From NCBI GenBank assembly GCA_024235715.1, contig JACKLW010000008.1:186001-250000 (forward strand): DNA of 64,000 nucleotides. The letters run 5' to 3'. How positions within the stretch are numbered: position 1 is the first letter of the stretch; the number at the start of each line of letters is the position of its first letter. This stretch comes from Accumulibacter sp. (GTDB lineage: Bacteria > Pseudomonadota > Gammaproteobacteria > Burkholderiales > Rhodocyclaceae). Both the position numbers and the translations under genes were made by a program. Shown here piece after piece: positions 44,613 to 56,503 of this stretch. The notes beneath the pieces are model-generated. The model was not told where the DNA came from. It was given only the letters and a program-made list of their open reading frames with translations, and did no database searches.

Positions 44613-46952
44613 CTACTCGAGACGGGCCGCGAGCACCACCCGGAAGCCGATGTCGCCGTCACGGTCGTCAGGCGAGAACTCTTCGCGTTTCGTCGCCCGC
44701 AGGTTGCCCGGGAAATCGAGCCACGACCCACCGCGCATCGCCCGCGAGCCTTCGCCGCCGATCAGCGTAGTGGCGGGATGATCGTATTCGTTCAGACACC
44801 ATTCCCAGACGTTGCCGGCAAGATCCGCGACCATCTCGCCTGCGGGTGCGCCGAGTGGATACATGCCCACGGCCATCGTCCTGCCGGTGCCGCTTTCATG
44901 GCTGTTGGCGCGCGCCGGGTTCCAGTCGTCACCCCAGGGGTATTTGCGCTGCATGGCGCCACCCTGAGCGACCCACTGCCATTCCCACTCGGTCGGCAGG
45001 CGAACCACGTTTTCCGAGCCGCCCAGCTGCCAGCGATCGCTGAGCCAGCGGCAGAAAGCCACGGCGTCACTCCAGGCGATATTGATCGCCGGATGATTCT
45101 GGAACGCCCAGCGCGTTTCGCCAGGCTGCTTGCGCTGCACCAGCTTTCGCCACCAGCGGCGATCGCGATAACCGTCGTCGGCGTTCAGGAAAGCGGTGTA
45201 CTGCTGCCAGGTGATCGGGTACCTGGCAATGCGCAGTGGTTCGACTGCGAAGACCTCGACGGCCTTGCCTTCGAGATGCACTTCTCCAGCCGGAATGTCG
45301 ACCCAGACGATATCCGGGAGGCCGTCGGCGGCAAGCCCGATCCCGCGCCGGGGATCACCCATCTGATTGAGGCGCAGGCCGATTTCCTCGCGGCGATGAT
45401 GCGGCGTCGTGTCTTTTTCCAGCTCTGCGAGGAGACGCATTGGTTCGGGTCGCAGAAAGCCGTGCAGGGTCTTCTCAAGGCTTCCATCGAGCGCCCGCCA
45501 TGCCTCGATCCCCGGATCGCAAAGATCGGGGTCGGCCTGCGCCGGCCGGTGACTGAGTTCCAGCAGCGCCAGCAACACCGGCTTTTGCCGTTCCCAGGTC
45601 CACAACAGCGTGTCGCTGTGGGGCCGCCCGGAAGGCGTTGCCCCTCGCTCAACGGCCTGCCGCCACTCCCTGGCCGCCAGTTTTGCCTGCCGGCGCAGCG
45701 ACAGGCTATCGCGATAACGGGCGCACCACTGATTCAGACGCGGCCAGTGGCTGAGCAGCGTTTCGTGGGCGAGTTCGACGTGCTGGTCGTCCGGGTCCAC
45801 GAGGAAGCCCTGCCGGTGTAGCGCGTCGACCAGTCGGCTGATCTGTCGATCGGCGCGCAAGGGTGCGATCGCGGCCGTGCGCCGTGTCGGCAAGTCGTCG
45901 ATCACGGCAGCCAGTTCGGCAAACAGATGGGCACAGGCGAGTTCCAGCGCCGGTTCGTGTTCGATCAGGTGGTCAACGCCTGCGGCAGCGGTGACGACGA
46001 TGCTCTCAATCCCTCCCATGCGCTGATACGCCTCCAGGGTCAGACCCTGGGTGGCGTCACGCTGCTCGAAGAGTTGCTCGAGGGTCAGCGCAATCAGCGG
46101 CAGGGCGCCCTTGCTGGCGCTGGCCGCCGACAGCAGCGTGGCAACGAGTTCGCGCTGCACCGGTACGCCGCAAGCTTCCGCCGGCCCGGTGATGATCGCC
46201 TGCAACTGCTCGTCCCGGGTGACTGCTTCGAGGGCAATCAATGACGCGCGGAACAGATCCTCGCCGAGCCATTCCAGCAAGCGCACGGTGAATTCGCTGC
46301 GCAGGGTCAGCACCAGATACAAGCCATCGATGTCGCGCAATGACTTGAACAGCGTGCAAAAACGGTGGGCGCTTGCCAGGGGCGTGTGGGTAAACAATTC
46401 CTCGAACTGGTCGGCCAGGAGCAGCAGCGGGCGGCCACGCTGGCGAAGCACGTCTGCGCTGGCGGCGGCCAGATGCTCTTCCGATTCCTGCGACTCGTTC
46501 GCTTCCGCCAGCACGCACTGCAGGCGACCGAGAGCCGCTTCATCAACTCGCGCATCGTGCCGCGGCAGTTCCCGGCAAAGGGCATCGGCAAGCTGCCGAA
46601 AGGGGCTGGCCTGTGGCTCGAAACGCACATAGCTCAGCTGGCCGAGCAAGGCGGCCAGGCGCGGTACGACCCCGGCGGCAACCAGCGAGGATTTGCCGGT
46701 TCCCGAACGGCCGATGACGCTGATCAGGCGGGTGTTGGCAAGACGAGCGGTGATCCGTTCGCTGTCTTCGTCACGCCCGAAGAAGCGCTGGTGATCCTCG
46801 GGTTTGAAGGCCGCCAGGCCAGGATAGGGGTTGGCCGTGCGCTTGACTGGCCTGGCAGCAGCGGCCGAGCGAGAGCGATGTTTTTCGGGCATGGCCGCCT
46901 GCCTGGCCTCCCTGTTTGATGAGGGCGGCGGTGCTGCAGCGCTTCGCGTCAT
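44613..46952 (-). CDS. STAND NTPase fused to a formylglycine-generating-enzyme-like (SUMF1) domain
   Basis: 779 residues from ATG at 46952 (46892 is an alternative). The first part is a novel-STAND type NTPase: NPYPGLAAFKPEDHQRFFGR, Walker A VIGRSGTGKSSLVAAG (about residues 78-93) and Walker B-like LLLADQFEELFTHT. A helical region with AHETLLSHWPRLNQWC follows, then from about residue 545 a SUMF1/FGE-like domain: LPTEWEWQWVAQGGAMQRKY, YPWGDDWNPARANS, DLAGNVWEWCLNEYDH, AMRGGSWLDF and IGFRVVLAARL. There is no signal peptide. STAND proteins are signal-activated switches; FGE-like domains can modify proteins or bind small ligands. The fusion suggests a signalling or defence-type ATPase; the role is unknown. 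It is convergent with the DUF2235 gene. Confidence 0.88.
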   Translation of the reverse strand: MTRSAAAPPPSSNREARQAAMPEKHRSRSAAAARPVKRTANPYPGLAAFKPEDHQRFFGRDEDSERITARLANTRLISVIGRSGTGKSSLVAAGVVPRLAALLGQLSYVRFEPQASPFRQLADALCRELPRHDARVDEAALGRLQCVLAEANESQESEEHLAAASADVLRQRGRPLLLLADQFEELFTHTPLASAHRFCTLFKSLRDIDGLYLVLTLRSEFTVRLLEWLGEDLFRASLIALEAVTRDEQLQAIITGPAEACGVPVQRELVATLLSAASASKGALPLIALTLEQLFEQRDATQGLTLEAYQRMGGIESIVVTAAAGVDHLIEHEPALELACAHLFAELAAVIDDLPTRRTAAIAPLRADRQISRLVDALHRQGFLVDPDDQHVELAHETLLSHWPRLNQWCARYRDSLSLRRQAKLAAREWRQAVERGATPSGRPHSDTLLWTWERQKPVLLALLELSHRPAQADPDLCDPGIEAWRALDGSLEKTLHGFLRPEPMRLLAELEKDTTPHHRREEIGLRLNQMGDPRRGIGLAADGLPDIVWVDIPAGEVHLEGKAVEVFAVEPLRIARYPITWQQYTAFLNADDGYRDRRWWRKLVQRKQPGETRWAFQNHPAINIAWSDAVAFCRWLSDRWQLGGSENVVRLPTEWEWQWVAQGGAMQRKYPWGDDWNPARANSHESGTGRTMAVGMYPLGAPAGEMVADLAGNVWEWCLNEYDHPATTLIGGEGSRAMRGGSWLDFPGNLRATKREEFSPDDRDGDIGFRVVLAARLE

Positions 46953-47150
46953 GTCAAATCACGCCTCTGGCAATGTGCTGAGAACATCATAGGCTGAAAG
47001 CCGGTCCTTCGAAAGCATCGTCGAGATGCGAATCCGGCACGTTCGCTCCGGTCGCCTTCGGCGGAACCTGCCCTGCCGATTGTTGTAACATGGCCCCGAC
47101 TTTTCCCGTCTTTCCACCCGGACCCGGCTCATGCGGAGGAAGCAAACAGA

Positions 47151-47849
47151 ATGATCGATCTCTACACCGCGGCGACGCCGAACGGCCACAAGATCTCGAT
47201 TGCCCTCGAGGAACTCGCCCTGCCCTACTCGGTGCACACGCTGAGCCTGTCAAACAAGGAGCAGAAGGCGGCCTGGTTTCTGGCTATCAATCCCAACGGC
47301 CGCATCCCGGCGATCGTAGACCGTTCGGCGGACGATTTCGCGGTCTTCGAATCCGGCGCGATCCTGCTCTATCTGGCAGAAAAGACGGGGCAACTGATGC
47401 CTCATGACGGCAAGGGCCGCTCGTTGGTCATCCAGTGGTTGATGTTCCAGATGGGTGGAATCGGACCGATGATGGGCCAGGCCAACGTCTTTTTCCGCTA
47501 TTTTCCGGAAAAGATCCAACCCGCCATCGACCGCTATCAGGGCGAGTGCAGGCGACTTTTCCGCGTGCTCGACGGACGCCTGCGGGATCATGAATTTCTC
47601 GCCGGCGACTACTCGATCGCCGACATCGCCAACTGGGCCTGGGTGCGGACGCATCGTTGGTCAGGTGTCGACGTCGACGACCTGCCGCATCTGCGGCGAT
47701 GGCGCGATCAGATCCGCCTGCGCCCGGCGGTCGTCAGGGGAATCAACAATCCGCCATCGGCAATCGACCGCGATGGCGACGACGAGCAGGCGCGGCGCTT
47801 TGCCGAGGAAGCCCGAAAGATGCTCGAAACGGGCCAGAGTGCCCGCTAG
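47151..47849 (+). CDS. Glutathione S-transferase family protein (YfcG/Ure2p-like)
   Basis: 232 residues. The N-terminal thioredoxin-like GST domain reads [20 protein letters not shown] with the Thr/Asn-containing active-site loop of the Nu/YfcG class, then [12 protein letters not shown] and [17 protein letters not shown]. The C-terminal helical domain includes [20 protein letters not shown] and [20 protein letters not shown]. Such proteins usually have disulphide-bond reductase activity with glutathione. It is transcribed alone, 198 bases from the divergent STAND gene. Confidence 0.9.
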   Translation: MIDLYTAATPNGHKISIALEELALPYSVHTLSLSNKEQKAAWFLAINPNGRIPAIVDRSADDFAVFESGAILLYLAEKTGQLMPHDGKGRSLVIQWLMFQMGGIGPMMGQANVFFRYFPEKIQPAIDRYQGECRRLFRVLDGRLRDHEFLAGDYSIADIANWAWVRTHRWSGVDVDDLPHLRRWRDQIRLRPAVVRGINNPPSAIDRDGDDEQARRFAEEARKMLETGQSAR

Positions 47850-47968
47850 TTCGCCGACGGCAAGCGGCAGCCGCGACCGCGGCAGTTGCGCGCCACGCGG
47901 CGAGCTAGCCTGGCGGCGCAAGCCAGAACTCGCCCATAGCTGTTGCCAATCACTTCCGGAGACAGAAC

Positions 47969-48823
47969 ATGGCCGCACGCCAAATCCACACCATCCAGCG
48001 CGCGCCGCACACCGCCTCGACAAGACCGGCACTGCTCTTCCTGCACGGTGGTTACGTGGACGCCCGCTCCTGGGATGCCCACTTTCTCGCCTATTTCGCC
48101 AACGCCGGCTACGAATGTCATGCGCTCGACTTTTCGGGACACGGCCGCAGCGAGGGGCGTGAGTACCTGGACGCTCTGAGCCTCGATGACTATCTGGCCG
48201 ACGCCCGGCAGGTGATCCAGGGGCTCGATCGGGCAGCGGTGGTGGTCGGGCATTCGATGGGTTCGTTCATTGCCGAACGCCTGCTCGAAGAATCGCTTGC
48301 CGAGGCAGGCGTCCTGATGTCGCCGGTGCCGACCCTTGGCACGCTCGAATCGGCGAGCAGGCTGTTCATGAAATACCCGCGATTTCTCTGCGAGGTGCTC
48401 AATGTCACCGGCGGACGAGTCAGCGCCGGCGCCCTGCGCCTGATCAAGGACGTCTATTTTTCGCCGACGACGCGGCCGGAAACCCTGCTGCGCTTCGCTG
48501 GACTGCTACAGCCGGAGTCGGCACGGGCAATCTGCGACCTGGCCCTGCTCGGCTGCTGGCGATGGTCACTGGAAAAGCCACCGGCGCTGCCGGCCCTGGT
48601 CGTCGGGGGCGAACTCGACACGCTCTTCCCGCCAGAGATGATCCGGCCGGTGGCGAGGCGCTGGAGTGCTGAACTGCGGATCGTTCCCGATACCGGACAC
48701 GCGCTGATTGTCGACGAGCACTGGGAAAGGTGTGCGGCGGCTGTGCTCGAATGGCTGGAAGCACTCGCCCCATGCGCCGCTTCGCGGCCGGTCGCTGTGG
48801 ATGAACGCGCGTTCGTGCTCTGA
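47969..48823 (+). CDS. Alpha/beta hydrolase (lysophospholipase-like)
   Basis: 284 residues. Alpha/beta hydrolase fold with LLFLHGGYVDARSWDAHFLA, DFSGHGRSEG, the nucleophile elbow VVVGHSMGSFIAERLLEES (catalytic Ser in GHSMG), and an expected Asp/His pair in GGELDTLFPPEMI and PDTGHALIVDEHW. It follows the GST gene on the same strand after 119 bases. The substrate cannot be told from the sequence; resemblance is to lysophospholipase or monoglyceride-lipase-like enzymes. Confidence 0.87.
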   Translation: MAARQIHTIQRAPHTASTRPALLFLHGGYVDARSWDAHFLAYFANAGYECHALDFSGHGRSEGREYLDALSLDDYLADARQVIQGLDRAAVVVGHSMGSFIAERLLEESLAEAGVLMSPVPTLGTLESASRLFMKYPRFLCEVLNVTGGRVSAGALRLIKDVYFSPTTRPETLLRFAGLLQPESARAICDLALLGCWRWSLEKPPALPALVVGGELDTLFPPEMIRPVARRWSAELRIVPDTGHALIVDEHWERCAAAVLEWLEALAPCAASRPVAVDERAFVL

Positions 48824-48925
48824 CGACGAGGCCCGGCCGCACGCCATGCCAATGCCGCTGGCCGATACCCGCGGAACGATAGACGGGTATAATGACGCCT
48901 TACACAACCAGCAGAGAGAATCTAC

Positions 48926-49474
48926 ATGGGCCTAGATCGCGTGCCCTCGGGCAAAGCGCTCCCGAATGATTTCAACGTCGTCATCGAAATCCCGATGCAT
49001 GCCGATCCAGTGAAATACGAAGTGGACAAGGAGAGTGGACAGGTCTTCGTCGATCGTTTCATGTCCACCGCCATGCACTACCCCTGCAACTACGGCTACA
49101 TACCGCACACCATCGCCGGCGACGACGACCCGGTCGACGTCCTGGTGATAACCCAGTTCGCCCTGCCCCCTGGCGTCGTCGTACGCTGCCGGCCGATCGG
49201 CATGCTGGCCATGGAAGACGAGGCCGGGCAGGATGCCAAACTGCTGGCGGTGCCGGTGGACAGCCTGACGCAGATGTATCGCGACATCGAGTCGCCGCGC
49301 GACTTTCCGCAGGTCATTCTCGACCAAATCGCACATTTTTTCGCGCACTACAAGGACCTCGAACGTAGCAAGTGGGTCAAGGTCGCCGGGTGGCTGGGCG
49401 TCGACGAGGCCAAGAAGGAAATCATGGAAGGCGTACAGCGCTTCAATGATGCGAAAGAAAAGCCGAATTTCTGA
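48926..49474 (+). CDS. ppa: Inorganic pyrophosphatase
   Basis: 182 residues, family I soluble pyrophosphatase, hydrolysing PPi to phosphate with Mg2+. The signature DDDPVDVLVI (Asp-Asp-Asp-Pro-Val-Asp) is present, with HYPCNYGYIPHTIAGD before it and KDLERSKWVKVAGW after it. A TATAAT -10 element lies at 48888-48893 and AGAGAG precedes the ATG. A stem-loop terminator follows the stop. In the same window as PPK2 it fits an active phosphate and polyphosphate economy, though ppa is essential everywhere. Confidence 0.96.
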   Translation: MGLDRVPSGKALPNDFNVVIEIPMHADPVKYEVDKESGQVFVDRFMSTAMHYPCNYGYIPHTIAGDDDPVDVLVITQFALPPGVVVRCRPIGMLAMEDEAGQDAKLLAVPVDSLTQMYRDIESPRDFPQVILDQIAHFFAHYKDLERSKWVKVAGWLGVDEAKKEIMEGVQRFNDAKEKPNF

Positions 49475-49497
49475 GCGGCAGATTCCTCACTTTGACC

Positions 49498-49520
49498 GAG
49501 GGGCGCGCAAGCGCCCCTTT
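49498..49520 (+). terminator. Intrinsic terminator of ppa
   Basis: Stem AGGGGCGC / GCGCCCCT with a GCAA tetraloop followed by TTT, 25 bases after the ppa stop. It ends just before the nadE start, so nadE needs its own promoter or receives read-through. Confidence 0.75.
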
Positions 49521-49525
49521 CGCTG

Positions 49526-51148
49526 ATGTCCGCAGCCATGTCCCTGACGATTGCCATTGCCCAGATCAACGCGACGGTCGGCGACTTTGCCGGCAACTCG
49601 GCGCGCATCCTGGACTTCGCCGAGCGTGCCCGGGATCAGGGCGCCGATTTGCTCTTGACACCGGAGCTGGCGCTCTGCGGCTACCCGCCGGAAGATCTCC
49701 TGCTGCGCGAGGATTTCTGCGCTGCCTGCGAAGCCGAACTCGACGCTCTCACCGCCAGAGTGAAAGGAATCGCTGTCCTCGTCGGCCACCCGGAGCGGCG
49801 CGGCTATCGCTGTTACAACGCCGCGACCCTGATCGGGGACGGCGTGCGACTGGCGACCTATTACAAGCAGCGTCTGCCGAGCTACGAGGTCTTCGACGAA
49901 GAGCGCTATTTCGATTCCGGCGAAAAAGCCTGCGTCCTGACGCTGAAAGGCGTTCGCTGCGGCGTGAATATCTGCGCCGACGTCTGGGAAGCTGGCGCCG
50001 CCGATCTGGCGCGTGCAGCCGGCGCCGAAATCCTGCTGGTACTCAACGCCTCTCCCTATCACATCGGCAAGCGGGAACGGCGTACCGCGGTCATCCGCCA
50101 GCGCATCGCCAGTACTCGCCTGCCGGTCATCTACGCGAATCTGGCCGGCGGCCAGGACGAACTGGTTTTCGACGGTGGATCCTTCGTGCTCGACTCGCAC
50201 GGCACACTGTGCTGCCAGTTGCCGCAGTTCGAAGAAGCACTGGCCCTGGTCGAGGTGGTCGACGGCGAGCCGCAACCGGGAACAGTCGTTGCCGCGCCGT
50301 GCGTGGAAGCCGAGGTGTACCAGGCGCTGGTTCTCGGCGTACGCGACTACCTCGGCAAGAATGGCTTCCCGGGCGCGGTCATCGGCCTGTCGGGTGGCAT
50401 CGACTCGGCACTGACGCTGGCCATTGCGGTCGATGCACTCGGTGCCGACCGCGTCCGCGCAGTGATGATGCCGTCTCCGTATACGGCCGAGATAAGCCTT
50501 TCGGAATCGCGCGAGATGGTCCGCCTGCTCGGCATCCGTTACGATGAAATCGCCATCGCGCCGGCGATGCAGACCATGGCCGCGATGCTAGAAGAACAGT
50601 TCGCCGGTCTGCCGGCCGACACCACGGAAGAAAATCTGCAGGCCAGGATCCGCGGCATGATCCTGATGGCGATCTCGAACAAGACCGGTTCGCTGGTCCT
50701 GACCACCGGCAACAAGTCGGAAATGGCGGTAGGTTACTGCACGCTCTATGGCGATATGGCCGGCGGCTTTGCGGTCATCAAGGACATCGCCAAGACCTGG
50801 GTCTACCGTCTGTCGCGCTGGCGCAACACGCGCTCGCAGGTAATTCCCGAGTTGATCATCACCCGCCCGCCATCGGCCGAATTGAAACCGGGGCAGACAG
50901 ACCAGGACAGTCTGCCGCCCTATGAAGTGCTCGACGCAATCGTTGCAGCGTACATGGAAAAAGACATCAGCCCGCGCGAGATCATCGCCAGCGGCCACGC
51001 CGAGGCCGACGTCCGGCGCGTGGTGCATTTGCTGAAGATCAGTGAGTACAAGCGGCGCCAGGCGCCGATCGGGATCCGCGTCACGCAACGCGGTTTCGGC
51101 AAGGATTGGCGTTACCCGATCACAAATCGCTACCGCGATCCGTACTGA
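49526..51148 (+). CDS. nadE: NAD+ synthase, glutamine-hydrolysing
   Basis: 540 residues, two-domain enzyme that makes NAD+ from deamido-NAD+, ATP and glutamine. The N-terminal nitrilase-type glutaminase (residues about 5-265) has the Glu-Lys-Cys triad in LTPELALCGYPPEDLLLRED, YYKQRLPSYEVFDE and CGVNICADVWE. The C-terminal synthase domain has the P-loop GLSGGIDSALTLAIAVDALG and TTGNKSEMAVGYCTLYGDMA. Start codon ATG 49526 or ATG 49538; neither has a strong ribosome-binding site because the ppa terminator precedes it directly. The gene is followed by glnB. Confidence 0.95.
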   Translation: MSAAMSLTIAIAQINATVGDFAGNSARILDFAERARDQGADLLLTPELALCGYPPEDLLLREDFCAACEAELDALTARVKGIAVLVGHPERRGYRCYNAATLIGDGVRLATYYKQRLPSYEVFDEERYFDSGEKACVLTLKGVRCGVNICADVWEAGAADLARAAGAEILLVLNASPYHIGKRERRTAVIRQRIASTRLPVIYANLAGGQDELVFDGGSFVLDSHGTLCCQLPQFEEALALVEVVDGEPQPGTVVAAPCVEAEVYQALVLGVRDYLGKNGFPGAVIGLSGGIDSALTLAIAVDALGADRVRAVMMPSPYTAEISLSESREMVRLLGIRYDEIAIAPAMQTMAAMLEEQFAGLPADTTEENLQARIRGMILMAISNKTGSLVLTTGNKSEMAVGYCTLYGDMAGGFAVIKDIAKTWVYRLSRWRNTRSQVIPELIITRPPSAELKPGQTDQDSLPPYEVLDAIVAAYMEKDISPREIIASGHAEADVRRVVHLLKISEYKRRQAPIGIRVTQRGFGKDWRYPITNRYRDPY

Positions 51149-51161
51149 TCGCCCGCAGTGA

Positions 51162-51597
<436 letters not shown>

Positions 51598-51656
51598 TCT
51601 TTCCCAGCGCAGGAGCGCGACGCACGGCAGCCTGCGGCTGGCCGCCGCTCAGGAAG

Positions 51657-52217
51657 CTAGCGCGGCCTGCCGCCTGCCTTGAGCAATACCCACATGGCGC
51701 CATCGCCACCGTCGCAGGGCGGCGCGTGGCAGAAAGCCAGAACATCCTTGCAGCGACCGAGCCAGACCTTGACCAGTTGCCGCAGGATCGCTTCCCGGCC
51801 CGGTGAACCGTTGCCGCGGCCGTGCACGATGCGCAGGCAACGTCTGCCGGCGGCCAGCGACGCGGCGATGAACAGCATCACCTGCTCGTGTGCCTGATGG
51901 CGGTTCAGGCCGTGCAGGTCGACGTGGTCCTGGATGCTCCAGCGGCCACGCCGCAGGTCACGCAACATGCTCCGCGGCAGCCCGCTGCGCAGGAATGAAT
52001 CTGCGCCGCCGAGATCCAGCCAGTCGTCGATTTCCAGAGGCGCGTGCAGCAGTTCGTCAAGCACGGCGGCTTCGTCGCGTTCGCGCTGCCGCGGGCGAGG
52101 ACTCGGTCTTGGCGCCTCAAAGCTGATCCGGTTGGGCTTGGGCAACGGCGTTGCGCCGTCCACCGCGGCCAGGAAGGCGGCCAGATCCTCGTTGCTCGGT
52201 CGATGTTGCTGAGTCAT
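51657..52217 (-). CDS. Smr domain protein
   Basis: 186 residues from ATG at 52217; a longer frame to 52265 overlaps the trxB side and looks unlikely. The C-terminal ~85 residues are an Smr (small MutS-related) domain: QDHVDLHGLNRHQAHEQVML, LRIVHGRGNGSPG and AFCHAPPCDGGDGAMWVLLK. Stand-alone Smr proteins such as YdaL/SmrB are nucleases acting on DNA or on collided-ribosome mRNA; the N-terminal ~95 residues resemble those of SmrA/SmrB, with a LDLGGADSFLRSGLP segment. It lies 69 bases downstream of trxB on the same strand, a frequent pair in betaproteobacteria. Confidence 0.9.
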   Translation of the reverse strand: MTQQHRPSNEDLAAFLAAVDGATPLPKPNRISFEAPRPSPRPRQRERDEAAVLDELLHAPLEIDDWLDLGGADSFLRSGLPRSMLRDLRRGRWSIQDHVDLHGLNRHQAHEQVMLFIAASLAAGRRCLRIVHGRGNGSPGREAILRQLVKVWLGRCKDVLAFCHAPPCDGGDGAMWVLLKAGGRPR

Positions 52218-52286
52218 CGCAGGAATCCAGGTTGACGAAGACGGTGAGCACTTCCCCCAGCGCAACTCGCGTGGACGCCCGGCGCG

Positions 52287-53414
<1,128 letters not shown>

Positions 53415-53416
53415 TC

Positions 53417-54124
53417 ATGAACACTCAGGTCGAGCAGCCCAGGCGGGGACCAAGCCTGACCTTGCTGCACAGTATTCCGATATTTGCGGGGGTACCCGAT
53501 GCGCAACTCGAACAGATCGCGAAGGTCGCCTTTCACCGCCGCGTACCCCGCCAGACGACGATCGTCCGTGCCGGCGACAGTACCGACTCGCTCTATGTGC
53601 TGATCAGCGGCGGCGCCAAGGTGCTCAACAGTGACGAAGAGGGGCGCGAAGTCATTCTCACCCTGCTCGGTCCGGGAGAGTTCTTCGGCGAAATGGGACT
53701 GATCGACGGCAGCCCGCGGTCGGCCGATGTGATGGCCACCGAACCCTGCGAATTGCTGGTGATCACCAAGAACGACTTCAAGCGCTGCCTGGCCGAGAAC
53801 TTCGACCTCTGTCTCAACATCATGAAGAGCCTGGTGCAGCGCTTGCGCGAGGCGGACCGCAATATCGAGAGTCTGGCGCTGATGGATGTCTATGGCCGTG
53901 TCGCCAAACTGCTCATCGACTTCTCGGAAGAAGAGCGTGGCGAGCGCGTCATCCGGCGCCGCCTGACCAAGCAGGATATCGCCAAGATGATCGGCGCCTC
54001 GCGAGAAATGGTCAGCCGGGTGATGAAGGACCTCGAAAATCAGGGATACTTCCGCGTTGAAGAGGGCCGCATCGTGATCCTCGAAAAGCGTGTCGCCCAG
54101 GCGAACAGCGTGTCCAACCCTTAA
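53417..54124 (+). CDS. Crp/Fnr family transcriptional regulator (cyclic nucleotide-binding)
   Basis: 235 residues from ATG at 53417; the open frame extends upstream to a TTG at 53399. The cNMP-binding domain (about 20-135) has LLGPGEFFGEMGLIDGSPRS, keeping the Glu and Arg-Ser that contact cAMP. A dimerisation helix follows, and the HTH (about 185-235) is LTKQDIAKMIGASREMVSRV followed by MKDLENQGYF. It lacks the Fe-S cysteines of FNR, so it is more CRP-like. A TATAAT box at 53360-53365 lies upstream. Position between trxB and ftsK is typical of betaproteobacteria. Confidence 0.92.
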   Translation: MNTQVEQPRRGPSLTLLHSIPIFAGVPDAQLEQIAKVAFHRRVPRQTTIVRAGDSTDSLYVLISGGAKVLNSDEEGREVILTLLGPGEFFGEMGLIDGSPRSADVMATEPCELLVITKNDFKRCLAENFDLCLNIMKSLVQRLREADRNIESLALMDVYGRVAKLLIDFSEEERGERVIRRRLTKQDIAKMIGASREMVSRVMKDLENQGYFRVEEGRIVILEKRVAQANSVSNP

Positions 54125-54157
54125 ACGAAGCCTTTTCCAAGCACTCCAATCGCACTG

Positions 54158-56503
54158 ATGGCTTTACTGAACAGACTTGCCGGGCGCATCTCGCACTCCC
54201 CGAGAGCAGCGAGTCCCCTGCCCGAAAAAATCGCCGTACTGCTGGAGGAATCGCGCTGGCTGATCCTGATCGTTGTCGCCAGTTTTCTTGCGCTCTCCTT
54301 CTGGGGCTACAACCCCGAGGACCCGGGCTGGTCGCACGCGGTATACACGACGACGCTGCATAACCCGGCCGGTCGCAGCGGTGCCTGGCTGGCTGATCTG
54401 ATGCTCTACGTCTTTGGGCTTTCGGCGTGGTGGTGGATCGTTCTGCTGCTGGTCTTCGTCTGGTGGGGTTACCGGCGTCTGGACGGCCAGCGGCCAGCCG
54501 ACAGGCGCCCCCTGTACATCGCCCTGGCCGGCTTCCTGGTCTTGCTCGTCGCCAGCAGCGGCCTTGAAACTTTGCGTTTCTACAGTCTCAACGCGACCTT
54601 GCCGATTGGCCCTGGAGGCATGATCGGAATCGAACTCGCGGCCTTCGCCGTCCGCAATCTCGGTTACACCGGCGCCACGCTGGCGCTGTTCGCAATGCTG
54701 GCGCTGGGCTGGAGCATCTTTACGGGAATTTCGTGGATCTCTGCCGCGGAAGGCATCGGCAACCTATTCGAGAAGGCCTGGCTGGCCGTCCACGGCACCT
54801 TCGAGCGCTGGCAGGACCGCCGCATTGGCCGTGAAGTGGCCCGCGAACGTGAGGCTGTCGTCGAGGTCGAGAAGAAGCGTGGCGAAACACACGAGCCGAT
54901 CCTGATCGAAAGGCGCGAACCGGTCGTCTCGGCGCCACCAATGCCGCCGAAAGTCGAGAAACGAATCGACCGCGAGCGTCAGGCGCCGCTCTTTCCCGAA
55001 GCGGTCAGCGGCGGCCTGCTGCCCCCTCTGCATCTGCTCGAGCCCGCGCCGCTGCACAGCGAGCGCGTCAGTCCGGAAACGCTGGAGTACAACTCGCGAC
55101 TGATCGAGCGCAAACTGGCCGATTTCGGCGTCCAGGTGACCGTCACGGCGGCCTACCCCGGGCCGGTCGTGACGCGCTACGAGTTCGAACCGGCAGTCGG
55201 CGTCAAGGGCGCGCAGATCCTCAATCTGGCCAAGGATCTGGCGCGTTCGCTGTCGCTGGTGTCGGTACGCGTCGTCGAGACGATACCCGGAAAGTCGTCG
55301 ATGGCTCTCGAACTGCCGAATCCGAAACGACAGATGGTACGGCTGCTGGAGATCATCGCCAGCAAGGAATACCATGACATGCCCTCGCCGCTGACGATGA
55401 CACTCGGCAAGGACATCGGTGGTCTGCCGGTGGTCGTTGATCTGGCCAAGATGCCGCATCTGCTGGTCGCCGGAACGACCGGTTCGGGCAAGTCGGTTGG
55501 CATCAACGCGATGATCCTGTCGCTGCTCTACAAGGCCGAACCGGACCAGGTACGCCTGATCCTGGTCGATCCCAAGATGCTCGAACTGTCGATTTACGAA
55601 GGCATCCCGCACCTGCTGGCGCCGGTGGTGGTCGACATGAAACAGGCCGCCAACGCCCTCAACTGGTGCGTCGGCGAAATGGACAAGCGGTACAAGCTGA
55701 TGTCGGCGATCGGCGTACGCAATCTCACCGGTCTCAATCACCGCATCCGGGACGCCGAGAAGCACGGCGAAAAACTCGCCAACCCGGTATCGCTGACCCC
55801 CGATACACCGGAACCGCTGTCGACCCTGCCGAATATCGTCGTCGTCATCGACGAACTCGCCGACCTGATGATGGTTGCCGGCAAGACCGTCGAGCAACTC
55901 ATCGCCCGTCTGGCCCAGAAGGCGCGCGCCTCGGGAATACACCTGATCCTGGCGACGCAGCGACCATCGGTCGATGTCATCACCGGTCTGATCAAGGCCA
56001 ATATTCCGACCCGCATCTCCTTTCAGGTTTCTTCGAAGATCGACTCGCGTACGATTCTCGATCAGATGGGTGCCGAAGCGCTGCTCGGCCAAGGCGACAT
56101 GCTCTACCTGGCGCCGGGTACCGGCTATCCGACGCGCGTCCATGGCGCTTTCGTCGCCGACGAGGAAGTGCATCGGGTGGTCGACCATCTCAAGAAATCG
56201 GGAACGCCCGATTACCTGGAAGACGTCCTCACCGGTGCTGGCGGCGACGCTGCCGGTGACGGCGCGGGCGGCGGTGAGAACGGCGGACTCGACAGCGATG
56301 GCGAGGCCGACCCGGTCTACGATCAGGCCGTCGAAGTGGTACTCAAGAACCGGCGCGCATCGATCTCGCTCGTCCAGCGCCACCTGCGCATTGGCTACAA
56401 CCGCTCGGCGCGACTGATCGAAGCAATGGAAAAAGCCGGGCTGGTCTCTCCGATGGACGCCCGTGGTGGTCGCGAAGTCCTGGCCCGCAAGGAAGGCGAG
56501 TGA
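54158..56503 (+). CDS. ftsK: DNA translocase FtsK
   Basis: 781 residues. N-terminal membrane part with four hydrophobic segments between residues about 28 and 195, a Pro/Glu-rich linker (about 225-300), the alpha/beta RecA-like motor with Walker [21 protein letters not shown] (about 435-455) and Walker [21 protein letters not shown], and the C-terminal gamma winged helix that reads KOPS ([20 protein letters not shown]). It resolves and pumps chromosomes at the division septum and activates XerCD. The linker is short compared with E. coli FtsK (1329 residues), as in most bacteria. It is followed directly by lolA. Confidence 0.96.
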   Translation: MALLNRLAGRISHSPRAASPLPEKIAVLLEESRWLILIVVASFLALSFWGYNPEDPGWSHAVYTTTLHNPAGRSGAWLADLMLYVFGLSAWWWIVLLLVFVWWGYRRLDGQRPADRRPLYIALAGFLVLLVASSGLETLRFYSLNATLPIGPGGMIGIELAAFAVRNLGYTGATLALFAMLALGWSIFTGISWISAAEGIGNLFEKAWLAVHGTFERWQDRRIGREVAREREAVVEVEKKRGETHEPILIERREPVVSAPPMPPKVEKRIDRERQAPLFPEAVSGGLLPPLHLLEPAPLHSERVSPETLEYNSRLIERKLADFGVQVTVTAAYPGPVVTRYEFEPAVGVKGAQILNLAKDLARSLSLVSVRVVETIPGKSSMALELPNPKRQMVRLLEIIASKEYHDMPSPLTMTLGKDIGGLPVVVDLAKMPHLLVAGTTGSGKSVGINAMILSLLYKAEPDQVRLILVDPKMLELSIYEGIPHLLAPVVVDMKQAANALNWCVGEMDKRYKLMSAIGVRNLTGLNHRIRDAEKHGEKLANPVSLTPDTPEPLSTLPNIVVVIDELADLMMVAGKTVEQLIARLAQKARASGIHLILATQRPSVDVITGLIKANIPTRISFQVSSKIDSRTILDQMGAEALLGQGDMLYLAPGTGYPTRVHGAFVADEEVHRVVDHLKKSGTPDYLEDVLTGAGGDAAGDGAGGGENGGLDSDGEADPVYDQAVEVVLKNRRASISLVQRHLRIGYNRSARLIEAMEKAGLVSPMDARGGREVLARKEGE

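Noticed and set aside
54764-56383. 539-codon minus-strand frame in ftsK
   Set aside because: Antisense of the FtsK motor domain, with no independent evidence.
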